Source of the DNA: Rhodopseudomonas infernalis | Lineage (GTDB): Bacteria; Pseudomonadota; Alphaproteobacteria; Rhizobiales; Xanthobacteraceae | DNA length: 64,000 nucleotides | Reading direction: 5' to 3' | NCBI RefSeq assembly: GCF_022271405.1 | Contig: NZ_JAJNAL010000016.1 | Span: forward strand, 39,603-103,602 | Shown here: in pieces, positions 1-7,460 of the stretch | Layout: each line of letters starts with the position of its first letter | Position numbering within the stretch: the first letter of the stretch is position 1 | The notes under the pieces: model-generated | What the model was told of the DNA's origin: nothing | Database searches by the model: none | The model's input: the letters and a program-made list of their open reading frames with translations, nothing else | Program-made: the position numbers and the translations under genes

Positions 1-98
1 CCCGACAGGAACACAAGGTTGCCGACGCGCACGGCAGGCGAGAACGTGAACCGCTCGGGCCAGTTGCTGTTCGGGATGATGGGTTGATAGCTCGACAT
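1..98 (-). CDS. RidA/YjgF-family protein, N-terminal part (cut by window edge)
   Basis: The reverse strand from an ATG at 98 reads into the window edge with no stop. The 32 visible residues begin MSSYQPIIPN and continue with a hydrophobic strand containing VRVGNLVFLSG, the typical first beta-strand and G-rich turn of RidA/YjgF proteins. Members deaminate reactive enamines/imines or act on related small ligands. It lies 14 bases downstream of the acyl-CoA ligase stop on the same strand, so it is probably the last visible gene of that operon. The catalytic Arg region is outside the window, so the subfamily cannot be judged. Confidence 0.72.
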   Translation of the reverse strand, partial: MSSYQPIIPNSNWPERFTFSPAVRVGNLVFLS

Positions 99-112
99 AG
101 GGGCTCCTGTCG

Positions 113-1735
113 TCAGCGTTGCCGCAAGGCGAAACGTTGGATCTTGCCGGTCTCGGTTTTCGGGAGCGCGGCGACGTATTCGAACAGCCGCGGATATTGA
201 TGCCGGCCGACGGTGGACTTGACGGCCGTCACCAGTTCGCCCGACAGCTCGTCGCTGCCGGTGAAGCCGGGGCGCAGCACCACGAAGGCCTTGACGATCT
301 GGCCGCGCATCTCGTCGGGCGTGCCGACCACGGCGGCCTCGGCGACCGCGGGATGCTTGAGCAGCGCGCTCTCGACCTCGAACGGACCGATCCGATAGCC
401 GGCGCTCTTGATCATGTCGTCGGCGCGGCCTTCGAACCAGAAGTAACCGTCGTCGTCGCGGCGGCCGAGATCGCCGGTCACGATCCAGCCGTTGCGCAGC
501 AGGCCGCGGGTGGCGTCGGGATCGTTCCAGTATTCGAGCCAGTAGCGGCAATCCGGATTGGCCTGCTTGGCGATCAGTCCGGTCTCGCCGGCGGCCAGCT
601 CGCGGCCGTCGTCATCCACAATCGCCATCCGATAACCCGGCGCCGGCAGGCCCATCGAGCCCGGCTTCACCGCCATCGCGATGGCGTTGTGGTTGCCGAT
701 CGGCAGCGCATATTCGGTGGCGCCGAAATGGTCCATCGGCGTCAGCCCCCAGATCCGCTGAAAGGATTCGACGACTTTGGAGTTGAGCGGCTCGCCGCAG
801 CTCGAGATCGCATGCAGCCGGATATGCCGGGCTTTCAGCTCGGCCTCGTCCATCACCAGCACGCCGCGGAGCAGGGTGGGCGTGGTCGCCAGATTGGTGA
901 CGCCGTAGCGCTCGAGAATCGACAGAAACACCTCGGGCGTCGGATTGGACTCCACCGTCACCACGGTGCCGCCGATGGCCAGCGCGCCGAGATAGCAGAC
1001 GAAGCCGTAGCCCCAGCCTGGATCGCCGGTCGGCCACAGCACATCGTCCGGCAGCAGGTCGAGGCCGTAGCTGATGTAAGGCGAGATCGCCGCCAGAAAG
1101 TTCACCGCGATCGCGCCGCCCTTCGGCTGGCCGGTCGAGCCCGACGTGTAGATCAGCGCCGCCGCATCGTCGCGGCCGCGCATCACTGACGTGAATGACG
1201 CCGGATGCTGCGCCAGTTCGGGTGCCAAATCGATCCAGCCCGTGCGCAAGACGTGGCCCGGCTGTGTCACGCACAGCACGATCGCCGTGGTCTCGGCCGG
1301 CACCTGCGCGGCGACGGCCGCGTGAGTCACCAGCACCTTGGCGCCGCAATGGTCGAGGCGAAACTTGACGGCGTCGGGCCCGAAGCCGGTGAACACCGGC
1401 ACATAGATCGCGCCGACCTTCAACGCGCCGAGGATCGCGATCACCACGTCGGGACCGCGCGGCATCAGGCCGGCGACCCGGTCGCCAGGGACGACGCCGA
1501 GTTTCTGCAGCAGATTGGCGAAGCGGTTGCTGACTTCCGACAACTCGCGATAGCCGAAGCGGCGCTCGTGACCGGCGGCATCGACGGCGATCAGCGCGAC
1601 GCGTTCGCTGTCGATGTGGCGATCGACAATGGAGTGGCCGAGCGACACCGGCCCGTTTTCGCTCCAGCCGAGCGCTGCACGAACCTTGCCCCAATCGAAG
1701 TCTGCGACGGCGTCCTGATAGGTCTCAGACGGCAT
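113..1735 (-). CDS. AMP-dependent acyl-CoA synthetase (acetyl/medium-chain type)
   Basis: A 540-residue ANL-superfamily enzyme that should activate a carboxylic acid with ATP and CoA. Visible motifs: the phosphate-binding loop YTSGSTGQPKGG, the ATEY adenine-binding motif, the hinge TGDLGRRDDDGYFWFEGR, and the catalytic C-terminal lysine in KTETGKIQR. Full length for the family. The start overlaps the upstream MaoC gene by 11 bases, so the two are translationally coupled. With the binding protein and hydratase it suggests import and CoA activation of an organic acid. The acid itself cannot be read from the sequence. Confidence 0.9.
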   Translation of the reverse strand: MPSETYQDAVADFDWGKVRAALGWSENGPVSLGHSIVDRHIDSERVALIAVDAAGHERRFGYRELSEVSNRFANLLQKLGVVPGDRVAGLMPRGPDVVIAILGALKVGAIYVPVFTGFGPDAVKFRLDHCGAKVLVTHAAVAAQVPAETTAIVLCVTQPGHVLRTGWIDLAPELAQHPASFTSVMRGRDDAAALIYTSGSTGQPKGGAIAVNFLAAISPYISYGLDLLPDDVLWPTGDPGWGYGFVCYLGALAIGGTVVTVESNPTPEVFLSILERYGVTNLATTPTLLRGVLVMDEAELKARHIRLHAISSCGEPLNSKVVESFQRIWGLTPMDHFGATEYALPIGNHNAIAMAVKPGSMGLPAPGYRMAIVDDDGRELAAGETGLIAKQANPDCRYWLEYWNDPDATRGLLRNGWIVTGDLGRRDDDGYFWFEGRADDMIKSAGYRIGPFEVESALLKHPAVAEAAVVGTPDEMRGQIVKAFVVLRPGFTGSDELSGELVTAVKSTVGRHQYPRLFEYVAALPKTETGKIQRFALRQR

Positions 1736-2213
1736 CGGACATTCCTTTGGCGCCGGCTTTGCACAGCAGCAGATAGCGATGGTGACCGCTCAGCACGGTG
1801 TCGCCGGCGCTGTTGAGCAGGTCGACGTCGAACTGCACTACGGCCGAGTTGCCGCCAGCCTTCGGTTCGATCGACGAGACCGTGAAGCGGCTGGTCAGCA
1901 CGTCGCCGACGAACACCGGCTTGAGAAACCTGGCGTCCTGGCCGAGGAACGCGACCATACAATCGGCGAAACGGCGCGACATCGCGGTGGCGCCGAACGC
2001 CGTCATCGCCATCAGCAGCAGGCCGTGCGCGAGCCGCTTACCGAACCGCGTCTTCGCCGCATAGGCGTCGTCATAGTGAATCGGATGGTGATCGCCGGTG
2101 AGGTCGGCGAACGCCTTGAAGGTGGCGTCGCCGATCTCGCGCGGCTCGCCGCCGAAGCTCTGACCGACGGTCAGATCATCGGCGAACAGTTGCGTATTCG
2201 AGTCCTGGCTCAC
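1725..2213 (-). CDS. MaoC-family (R)-specific enoyl-CoA hydratase-like protein
   Basis: A 162-residue single hot-dog-fold protein. The hydratase-2 signature is present as LTGDHHPIHYD, with the catalytic Asp and His. It probably hydrates an enoyl-CoA or dehydrates a hydroxyacyl-CoA made from the acid activated by the downstream ligase. It overlaps the ligase by 11 bases and the upstream binding-protein gene by 4 bases, so the three form one operon. Standard length for a one-domain MaoC protein. Confidence 0.88.
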   Translation of the reverse strand: MSQDSNTQLFADDLTVGQSFGGEPREIGDATFKAFADLTGDHHPIHYDDAYAAKTRFGKRLAHGLLLMAMTAFGATAMSRRFADCMVAFLGQDARFLKPVFVGDVLTSRFTVSSIEPKAGGNSAVVQFDVDLLNSAGDTVLSGHHRYLLLCKAGAKGMSDAV

Positions 2214-3439
2214 TTGGCAGTCTCACCCTCTGCGCGCACCACCAGCGGCAGCAGCTTGCGGCTGAGGTCGGACTGGATCTCGACGATCTTGGCGGCCTGA
2301 TTGCCCTCGCGCTCGGTGGGGCTGAACGTCGTCGGCAGCGTCAGCTCGGTCTCGAAGCCCTTCAGCGACTCCAGCGCCTTGATGAAGCCGGCCTGGGTGG
2401 GGGCAGCTTCGGTGCGCTTCAAGCCTTCGATGAACACCTGCGCGCCGCCATAGCCGAGCACGTCGCCGAGATCCGGCCGGCCCTGGCGGGCGAGATCGGG
2501 GAAACGCTTTTCGAATGCGGCGCGGAATTTCACAGCGGCAGGATCGTCGCCTTCCGGCAGCACCTTGAGGGTGACGATGTTCTGCGTGCCGGCGGCGGCT
2601 TCGCCGACGATCTCCGGATACTTGCGGCTGCCGGCCGAGTTGGCGCCCATCACCGTGGCTTTGAGCCCTAGCTGCTTGGCCTGGCGGGTGATGATCGCCG
2701 ACGGATTGGGATAGCCGTACACGATCAGCACGTCCGGCGCCGCCTGATTGATACGCGACAGCTGCGCGGTGAAGTCGGTGTCGGCGATGTTGAAGTTCTC
2801 GTCGGCCACCAGCCCGATCTTGCGTTCGGTCAGCCGCGCGCTGACGCTCTCGCCGCCGCGTTTGCCGTATTCGTCCGACTGCCGGATCAGCGCGATCTTC
2901 TTGGCCTTGAGATGGTCGACGACGTAGTTGGCGATCGCCGTGCCTTGCTGCCGGTCGTTCATCGGCCCGGTGCGAAACACCACGGGGATCGGCGGTTCGG
3001 TGACGGCGGGCGTGGAGAACACCGAGATGAAAGTCGGCGTCTTCGACTGCTTGAAGGTCGGCACCAGCGCCTGGCCGACGGCGCTGGCGGCGGGGCCGAA
3101 CACGGCGAACACCTGCTCCTGATCGATCAGCTTCTTGTAGGCGGCGATGCCCTTGGGCGGCGAGGACTCGTCGTCGAGCGACACCCACTCGATCTTGCGG
3201 CCATTGATGCCGCCGGCAGCATTCGCCTCTTCGAATGCCATTGTGGCGCCCGCCAGATTGCCGGTGCCGAACACGGCGAGCGGGCCGGTGAGGCTACCGA
3301 GCACGCCGATCTTGATCGACTTCTCCGCGACGCCGGGCTCCGCGGCCTGGACCGGGCCGGCGATGGCCAGCAGCGCAAGGCTGCAGGCGGCAAAGACAGC
3401 GCTCTTCAGGACGCGGCGGCGGTTGCTGGTGACGTTCAT
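2210..3439 (-). CDS. Periplasmic substrate-binding protein, branched-chain amino acid/amide ABC type
   Basis: A LivK-like binding protein of 409 residues with a signal peptide (NRRRVLKSAVF, hydrophobic core, cleavage near PVQAA). I chose the ATG at 3439 rather than a longer frame from 3577 because GGAGGAG stands just upstream and the signal peptide begins there; the extra 46 residues look non-coding. Early motif GVLGSLTGPLAVFGTGN is typical of the family. No permease or ATPase lies next to it, so it either borrows another Liv transporter or works as a sensor/orphan. It leads the MaoC-ligase-RidA operon. Confidence 0.88.
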   Translation of the reverse strand: MNVTSNRRRVLKSAVFAACSLALLAIAGPVQAAEPGVAEKSIKIGVLGSLTGPLAVFGTGNLAGATMAFEEANAAGGINGRKIEWVSLDDESSPPKGIAAYKKLIDQEQVFAVFGPAASAVGQALVPTFKQSKTPTFISVFSTPAVTEPPIPVVFRTGPMNDRQQGTAIANYVVDHLKAKKIALIRQSDEYGKRGGESVSARLTERKIGLVADENFNIADTDFTAQLSRINQAAPDVLIVYGYPNPSAIITRQAKQLGLKATVMGANSAGSRKYPEIVGEAAAGTQNIVTLKVLPEGDDPAAVKFRAAFEKRFPDLARQGRPDLGDVLGYGGAQVFIEGLKRTEAAPTQAGFIKALESLKGFETELTLPTTFSPTEREGNQAAKIVEIQSDLSRKLLPLVVRAEGETAK

Positions 3440-3452
3440 CAACTCCTCCATA

Positions 3453-3469
3453 TTTCCGAATATCGGAAA
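3453..3469. promoter_or_regulatory. Inverted repeat, probable IclR operator
   Basis: TTTCCGA-ATA-TCGGAAA is a perfect 7-base inverted repeat with a 3-base centre, directly upstream of the Shine-Dalgarno of the binding-protein gene. The sequence TATCGGAAAG at 3461-3470 recurs as TATCGAAAAG at 3481-3490, exactly 20 bases away (two helical turns). The divergent gene is an IclR-type regulator, so binding by that protein is the natural inference. Confidence 0.55.
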
Positions 3470-3537
3470 GAAATCTTGATTATCGAAAAGGCTATGTGTA
3501 GGAAATTTCAAAGTCAATGCGACAAGGCAGGCAACAA

Positions 3538-4326
3538 ATGACCAAAACTTCGGCAGAGTCGGCGGACAACTCGCCATTGGAGCGCTACTTCAAAGTGCTC
3601 GAAGCGGTTGCGATTGCCGGCGATGGCGCCAGCGTCACGGAGATCGCGGCGAACTGTAACTTGCCGCTCGGCAGCGCCCATCGGCTGTTGCAGAACCTGC
3701 TACGCACCGGGCTGCTCACCAACAAGGATGGCCGCCGCAAGGACTATCAACTCGGCGAACGGCTGCTGCGGCTGCTTCACGCCGGCACCGACTCGGCGCG
3801 GCTGGCGATCGCGGTGCAGCCGATCCTCGATCAGCTCGCCAATCAGTTCGATGAAACCTGTTATCTCGCCCGTTTGGTCGGCCATCAGGTCGTGTCAGTG
3901 GCGTGGGCGGCGCCGAACGGCGGGCTGCGCGGCCACGTCGTGCCCGGCCACATCCTCGCGCCGCACGTTGCTGCATCGGCCAAGGCGATTCTGGCGTTTC
4001 AATCGGATGCGCTGCTCGATCGGATCCTGTCGGAGCCGCTGCCAAAGCTGACGCCGGATACCAAGGTGGCGCGCGACGATGTCGAACGAGACTACGCGCA
4101 GGTCCGCGATCATCAGTTCGCGACGTGCTGGAACGAGATGGAGGTCGGCTTCGGCGCCATCGCGGTGCCGATCCCGATCCCGGATATCGGCGTCATCTAC
4201 AGCGTCGGCACGGCGGGCTTCACCGAGAGGCTGGGCCGGAGGCCGGTCGCCGACTTCGTCGACCAACTTCAGAAAGCCGTCGAGCCGCTCGCCCGCGCGC
4301 TGCGCGAGCCGTCGGCGCCGAGATAA
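3538..4326 (+). CDS. IclR-family transcriptional regulator
   Basis: A 262-residue protein with an N-terminal winged helix (about residues 15-75; ERYFKVLEAVA, then a recognition helix with LPLGSAHRLLQNL) and a C-terminal IclR effector domain including the late Cys-containing stretch FATCWNEMEVG. I prefer the ATG at 3538, preceded by AAGGCAGG, over the ATG at 3517, which has no ribosome site. It is transcribed away from the binding-protein operon across a short intergenic region holding the palindrome at 3453-3469, and probably controls that operon. The ligand is likely the imported acid or a CoA-pathway intermediate. Confidence 0.9.
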   Translation: MTKTSAESADNSPLERYFKVLEAVAIAGDGASVTEIAANCNLPLGSAHRLLQNLLRTGLLTNKDGRRKDYQLGERLLRLLHAGTDSARLAIAVQPILDQLANQFDETCYLARLVGHQVVSVAWAAPNGGLRGHVVPGHILAPHVAASAKAILAFQSDALLDRILSEPLPKLTPDTKVARDDVERDYAQVRDHQFATCWNEMEVGFGAIAVPIPIPDIGVIYSVGTAGFTERLGRRPVADFVDQLQKAVEPLARALREPSAPR

Positions 4327-4446
4327 CGCGACATGCGGTCGGCATTTGTCCTGAGACGCCGGCCGGCGCGACTCGCGTCTGGTCGTTCTGGGACGCGGGC
4401 ATCGACGCCGCGATGGACGTCGCGGTCGACATCGTCAACCGCAATC

Positions 4447-4611
4447 ATGATGGGCGACGGCGTCATCGATATCCGCGCCGTCCGCGCCGCCGTCGAGGCG
4501 GAAGGCTTCGCCGGCTACTCCGAGATCGAAATCTTCTCCGAGGATTGGTGGGGACGCTCGATGGACGAGGTGCTGACGACGTGTATCGAACGGCACCGCA
4601 GCGTGGTGTGA
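4447..4611 (+). pseudogene. C-terminal remnant of a sugar phosphate isomerase/epimerase-like gene
   Basis: From MMGDGVIDI to a TGA at 4609-4611 the frame reads like the last 50 or so residues of xylose-isomerase-like TIM-barrel proteins (GDGVIDI, an EVEIFS-like strand as SEIEIFSEDWW, and a C-terminal CIERHR helix). Upstream in the same frame the sequence is Arg/Ser-rich and looks non-coding, and neither other frame continues the barrel. The rest of the gene is missing, so this is a relic left by deletion next to iclR. Confidence 0.6.
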
Positions 4612-4643
4612 GACACGACCTGACCTATCCCCAGGGCGCTGCC

Positions 4644-4780
4644 TAACCTCTCCCCGCGCGCGGGCAGAGGTCGGATTGCGCAGCAATCCGGGTGAGGGGG
4701 CGTCTCCGCGAAGCCGAGAGTCAGAGACGCGCGTCGCCCCTCACCCCAACCCTCTCCCCGCAAGAGCGGGGCGAGGGAGC
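4644..4780. repeat. Palindromic intergenic repeat, family A
   Basis: A GC-rich block built of nested inverted repeats: CCTCTCCCCGC at one end and GCGGGGCGAGGGAG at the other, an inner GGATTGC-GCA-GCAATCC hairpin, and a GGGTGAGGGGGCGTCTC segment mirrored by CGCCCCTCACCCC. It fills most of the gap between the isomerase relic and the next gene. The same building blocks recur at 63930-63977, inside a coding frame. Confidence 0.75.
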
Positions 4781-4823
4781 TCGCTGTGCTTGGGGCGAGG
4801 TGAACGTGCCGCCGCCTCGCGGC

Positions 4824-5840
4824 TTACTTCTTCACCGTGACCTTGCTGGCGTCCATCTTGATCGAAGGGTCCAGCATCTTGGTCGAGAATGAGGTTTCGA
4901 CTTCGAACGGTTTCTCCATGCCCAGATAGGTCTGGACCAGCTCGTAGTCCTTCTTCATCCGTTCGCCGTCGATCCAGCCGAGCGCCTTGGTGGTGGTGAA
5001 TTCGTCGGTCATCAGGTACTTGATGCGTTCCCACTGGCGCTGCTGATTTTCCTTGTCGAGGCCCGAGGCGCTGTCGAGCAGCGCCTTCAGGCAGGGGTCG
5101 ACGTTTTCAACGCAGGCGGCGAACGCCTTCTGGCTGACGGTGACAAAGTCGTGCACCACCTTCGGGCTCTTGGCCAGATAGGCGCCGTTGACGATCAGCG
5201 AATTGCCGTAGGGGTTGAGGCCGATGTCCTTCCAGTTGACGTAGCCTAGGTCGTCGCCGAACTCGATCACCTTGCGGTCGTGCTCGTTGTAGAAATCGCT
5301 GATGATGTCGACGCTGTGGCCCTTGAGCGCCGCGACCTTGGCGGTCGGACCGACATTGACGAAGTTCACGGAGTCGGCGGCGATGCCGGCCGCCTTGGCG
5401 AAGGCCGGCCACATCACCCGCGACGCGTCGCCGGGCGGATTGCCGATCTTGTGGTTCGGGAAATCCTTCGGGCCGTTCACGCCGTAGCTCTTCAGCCAGT
5501 AGAACGTCTGTCCGGTGTTGGCGTAGATGCTCATCAGCGCCACGACGTCGGCGCCCTTGCTCTTGGCCACCAGCATGGTGCCGAGATCGGCGATGCCGAA
5601 CGCCGAGCCGCCGGAGCCGACCTTGAGGGACGACACGCCGGAGCCCTTGCCGGACTCGATGGTGAGGTCGATGCCGGCCTTCTCGTACCAGCCCTGGGCC
5701 TTGGCGTAGTAGAACGGCGAGTGGTCGGCGGTCGGGGTCCAGTTCAGGATCAGATTCACCGCCTCCGCGGCCCCAGCCGGCAGCGATGGGCTCGACAGCG
5801 CCAGCGCCACACCCGCCGCGGCGATACGGAAGTACTTCAT
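4824..5840 (-). CDS. ABC transporter substrate-binding protein, NMT1/nitrate-sulfonate type
   Basis: A 338-residue periplasmic protein. Signal peptide MKYFRIAAAGVALAL with cleavage near PAGAA, then the NMT1/SsuA-like opening LILNWTPTADHSPFYYAKAQ and a GSGGSAFGIAD loop that usually contacts ligand. The ATG at 5840 is chosen because AGGAGAG precedes it and the signal peptide starts there. It is divergent from tetR; its permease and ATPase are at 6676-7446 and 10374-11168. The family binds thiamine precursors, sulfonates, nitrate or pyrimidines; the ligand here is unknown. Confidence 0.9.
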   Translation of the reverse strand: MKYFRIAAAGVALALSSPSLPAGAAEAVNLILNWTPTADHSPFYYAKAQGWYEKAGIDLTIESGKGSGVSSLKVGSGGSAFGIADLGTMLVAKSKGADVVALMSIYANTGQTFYWLKSYGVNGPKDFPNHKIGNPPGDASRVMWPAFAKAAGIAADSVNFVNVGPTAKVAALKGHSVDIISDFYNEHDRKVIEFGDDLGYVNWKDIGLNPYGNSLIVNGAYLAKSPKVVHDFVTVSQKAFAACVENVDPCLKALLDSASGLDKENQQRQWERIKYLMTDEFTTTKALGWIDGERMKKDYELVQTYLGMEKPFEVETSFSTKMLDPSIKMDASKVTVKK

Positions 5841-5929
5841 CGAAGAGCTCTCCTGTTGTCGCGAGGCGTCGGTCGCTCGCACGCTTGCAATTCCGGCCCC
5901 CGCCATGCAACAGATCGGCATCCGAATTG

Positions 5930-5945
5930 TCAACCATCTGGTTGA
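5930..5945. promoter_or_regulatory. TetR operator, copy 1
   Basis: TCAACCA-TC-TGGTTGA, a perfect 16-base palindrome with 7-base arms, lies 3 bases upstream of the tetR start codon and 90 bases upstream of the divergent binding-protein gene. The same 16 bases occur on the other strand at 6602-6617. The placement fits autorepression plus control of the divergent gene. Confidence 0.75.
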
Positions 5946-5947
5946 AA

Positions 5948-6592
5948 ATGAGCAAAGCCAAGACCGACGAGACCAAGCAGCGCCGCGACCCGGCGGCGAC
6001 CCGGCTGAAGCTGCTGACCGCGGCGCGCCACGAATTCGCGGCGCGCGGCCTCGCCGGCGCGCGGGTCGACGAGATCGCGGCCCGCGCCGGCGTCAACAAG
6101 CAGTTGGTCTATCACTATTTCGGCGACAAGGACGCGCTGTATCTCGGCGTGCTCGAGTGGGTCTATGAGGAGCTGCGCAGCCACGAGCGTAGCCTGAAGC
6201 TCGACGGCCTGGCGCCGGAGCGGGCGATCCGCAAGCTGATCGAATTCTCGTTCGATCATCTCGCCGGCCACCCGGATTTCATCGTGCTGCTCAACGACGA
6301 GAACCGCGGCGGGGCCCGGCATGTTCGCGGCTCCGGACGGCTCGAAGCGATGCATTCGCCACTGGTCAGCCTGGTGTCGAAGATCCTCAAAGAGGGGATA
6401 GCGCAAGGCGTGTTCCGCAAGGGCGTCAATCCGGTGCAGCTCTACATTTCGATCGCCGGGCTCAGCTATTTCTATTTCTCCAACAATCCGACGCTGTCGG
6501 CGATCTTCGGTCGCGACCTCAACACGTCCCGCGAACGCGCGGCGCGCCGGCGCCACGTGGTCGATCTGGTGCTCCGCTCGCTGCGTCCGTGA
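5948..6592 (+). CDS. TetR-family transcriptional regulator
   Basis: A 214-residue TetR protein. The helix-turn-helix is seen as RVDEIAARAGVNKQLVYHYF (about residues 38-57). The C-terminal ligand domain resembles the TetR_C_6/RutR-like group. I place the start at the ATG at 5948 because everything upstream in this frame reads through the operator and the other gene's leader. It sits between the binding protein and the permease, with a palindrome on each side, and is the obvious local regulator of both arms of the importer locus. Confidence 0.92.
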   Translation: MSKAKTDETKQRRDPAATRLKLLTAARHEFAARGLAGARVDEIAARAGVNKQLVYHYFGDKDALYLGVLEWVYEELRSHERSLKLDGLAPERAIRKLIEFSFDHLAGHPDFIVLLNDENRGGARHVRGSGRLEAMHSPLVSLVSKILKEGIAQGVFRKGVNPVQLYISIAGLSYFYFSNNPTLSAIFGRDLNTSRERAARRRHVVDLVLRSLRP

Positions 6593-6601
6593 ATTCTGTA
6601 A

Positions 6602-6617
6602 TCAACCAGATGGTTGA
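6602..6617. promoter_or_regulatory. TetR operator, copy 2
   Basis: TCAACCA-GA-TGGTTGA is the exact reverse complement of the palindrome at 5930-5945. It lies 10 bases after the tetR stop and about 60 bases before the permease start, so it probably controls the permease-to-ATPase operon as a separate transcription unit. Confidence 0.75.
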
Positions 6618-6675
6618 AACATAGCTCGGCCCGGTCTAGGTTGTGGCTACGTCAACCCGGGTTCCAGGAAATTTC

Positions 6676-7446
6676 GTGACTGAAGCAGGACGCCAATCTG
6701 TGCGGTCGGCCGCGATCATCGTGCTGGTGCACGCCGCCGTGATCGTGCTGTGGCAGGTGCTGGTCGACGTGTTCCAGGTGCCGAAATTCGTGCTGCCGTC
6801 GCCGCTCGACACCATCAGGACGCTGGGATCGTCGCAATATGCCTGGTTCTCCAACTCGCTGGTCACCTCCGCGGAGATCCTCGGCGGCTTCGCGCTGGGC
6901 TCGATCGTCGGTGTCGCGATGGCGGTGGTGTTCACCTGGTCGCCGCTGGTCAGCGCGATCCTGCTGCCGCTGTTCGTCACGCTCAACATGATCCCCAAGG
7001 TGGCGCTCGGGCCGCTGATCATCGTCTGGTTTTCCTACGGCATCGTGCCGAACATCCTGATCGCCTTCAGCATCTGCTTCTTCCCGATCCTGCTGACGAC
7101 GGCGCGCGGTCTGCGCGAAGTCGAACCGGATCTGCTCGATCTCGTCAAATCGCTGCGCGGCTCGCGCTGGACGCTGTTCCGCAAGATCCAGCTGCCGGGT
7201 TCGCTGCCTTACGTTTTCTCCGGCATGAAGGTCGGCGCCATTCTGGCCGTGGCCGGCGCGATCGTCGGCGAATTCATCGCCTCGGAGCGGGGGCTCGGCT
7301 ATCTGATGATCCAGGTGCAATCCGCGCTGGATACGCCAGCGATGCTGATGGCGGTGGTGCTGCTCACGCTGCTCGGCGTGGTGCTGTACGGCCTCGTGCT
7401 GCTGCTCGAACGCCTCGTCGTGGTGCGCGACGTCAGGCTGCACTAA
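6676..7446 (+). CDS. ABC transporter permease, nitrate/sulfonate/taurine class
   Basis: A 256-residue inner-membrane protein with about six hydrophobic segments and the ATPase-contact loop EPDLLDLVKSLRGSRWTLFRKIQLP. I choose the GTG at 6676, which has AGGAA six bases upstream, over a GTG at 6643 inside the leader. C-terminal SERGLGYLM is typical of the SsuC/TauC family. It is the only permease in the locus, so it should form a homodimer with the ATPase at 10374-11168. Confidence 0.9.
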   Translation: MTEAGRQSVRSAAIIVLVHAAVIVLWQVLVDVFQVPKFVLPSPLDTIRTLGSSQYAWFSNSLVTSAEILGGFALGSIVGVAMAVVFTWSPLVSAILLPLFVTLNMIPKVALGPLIIVWFSYGIVPNILIAFSICFFPILLTTARGLREVEPDLLDLVKSLRGSRWTLFRKIQLPGSLPYVFSGMKVGAILAVAGAIVGEFIASERGLGYLMIQVQSALDTPAMLMAVVLLTLLGVVLYGLVLLLERLVVVRDVRLH

Positions 7447-7460
7447 TCAATCAAGGATCC

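Noticed and set aside
2210..3577. Longer start of the LivK-like protein at 3577
   Set aside because: It would run through the palindrome and promoter; the ATG at 3439 has a strong ribosome site and starts the signal peptide.
4345..4446. Upstream part of the isomerase relic in another frame
   Set aside because: No frame gave convincing TIM-barrel sequence, so the pseudogene call is limited to the C-terminal tail.
6750..7460. N-terminal extension of the epimerase-like protein over the permease gene
   Set aside because: The extension overlaps a well-supported permease in another frame; homology-like sequence begins at the ATG at 7461 with a ribosome site.
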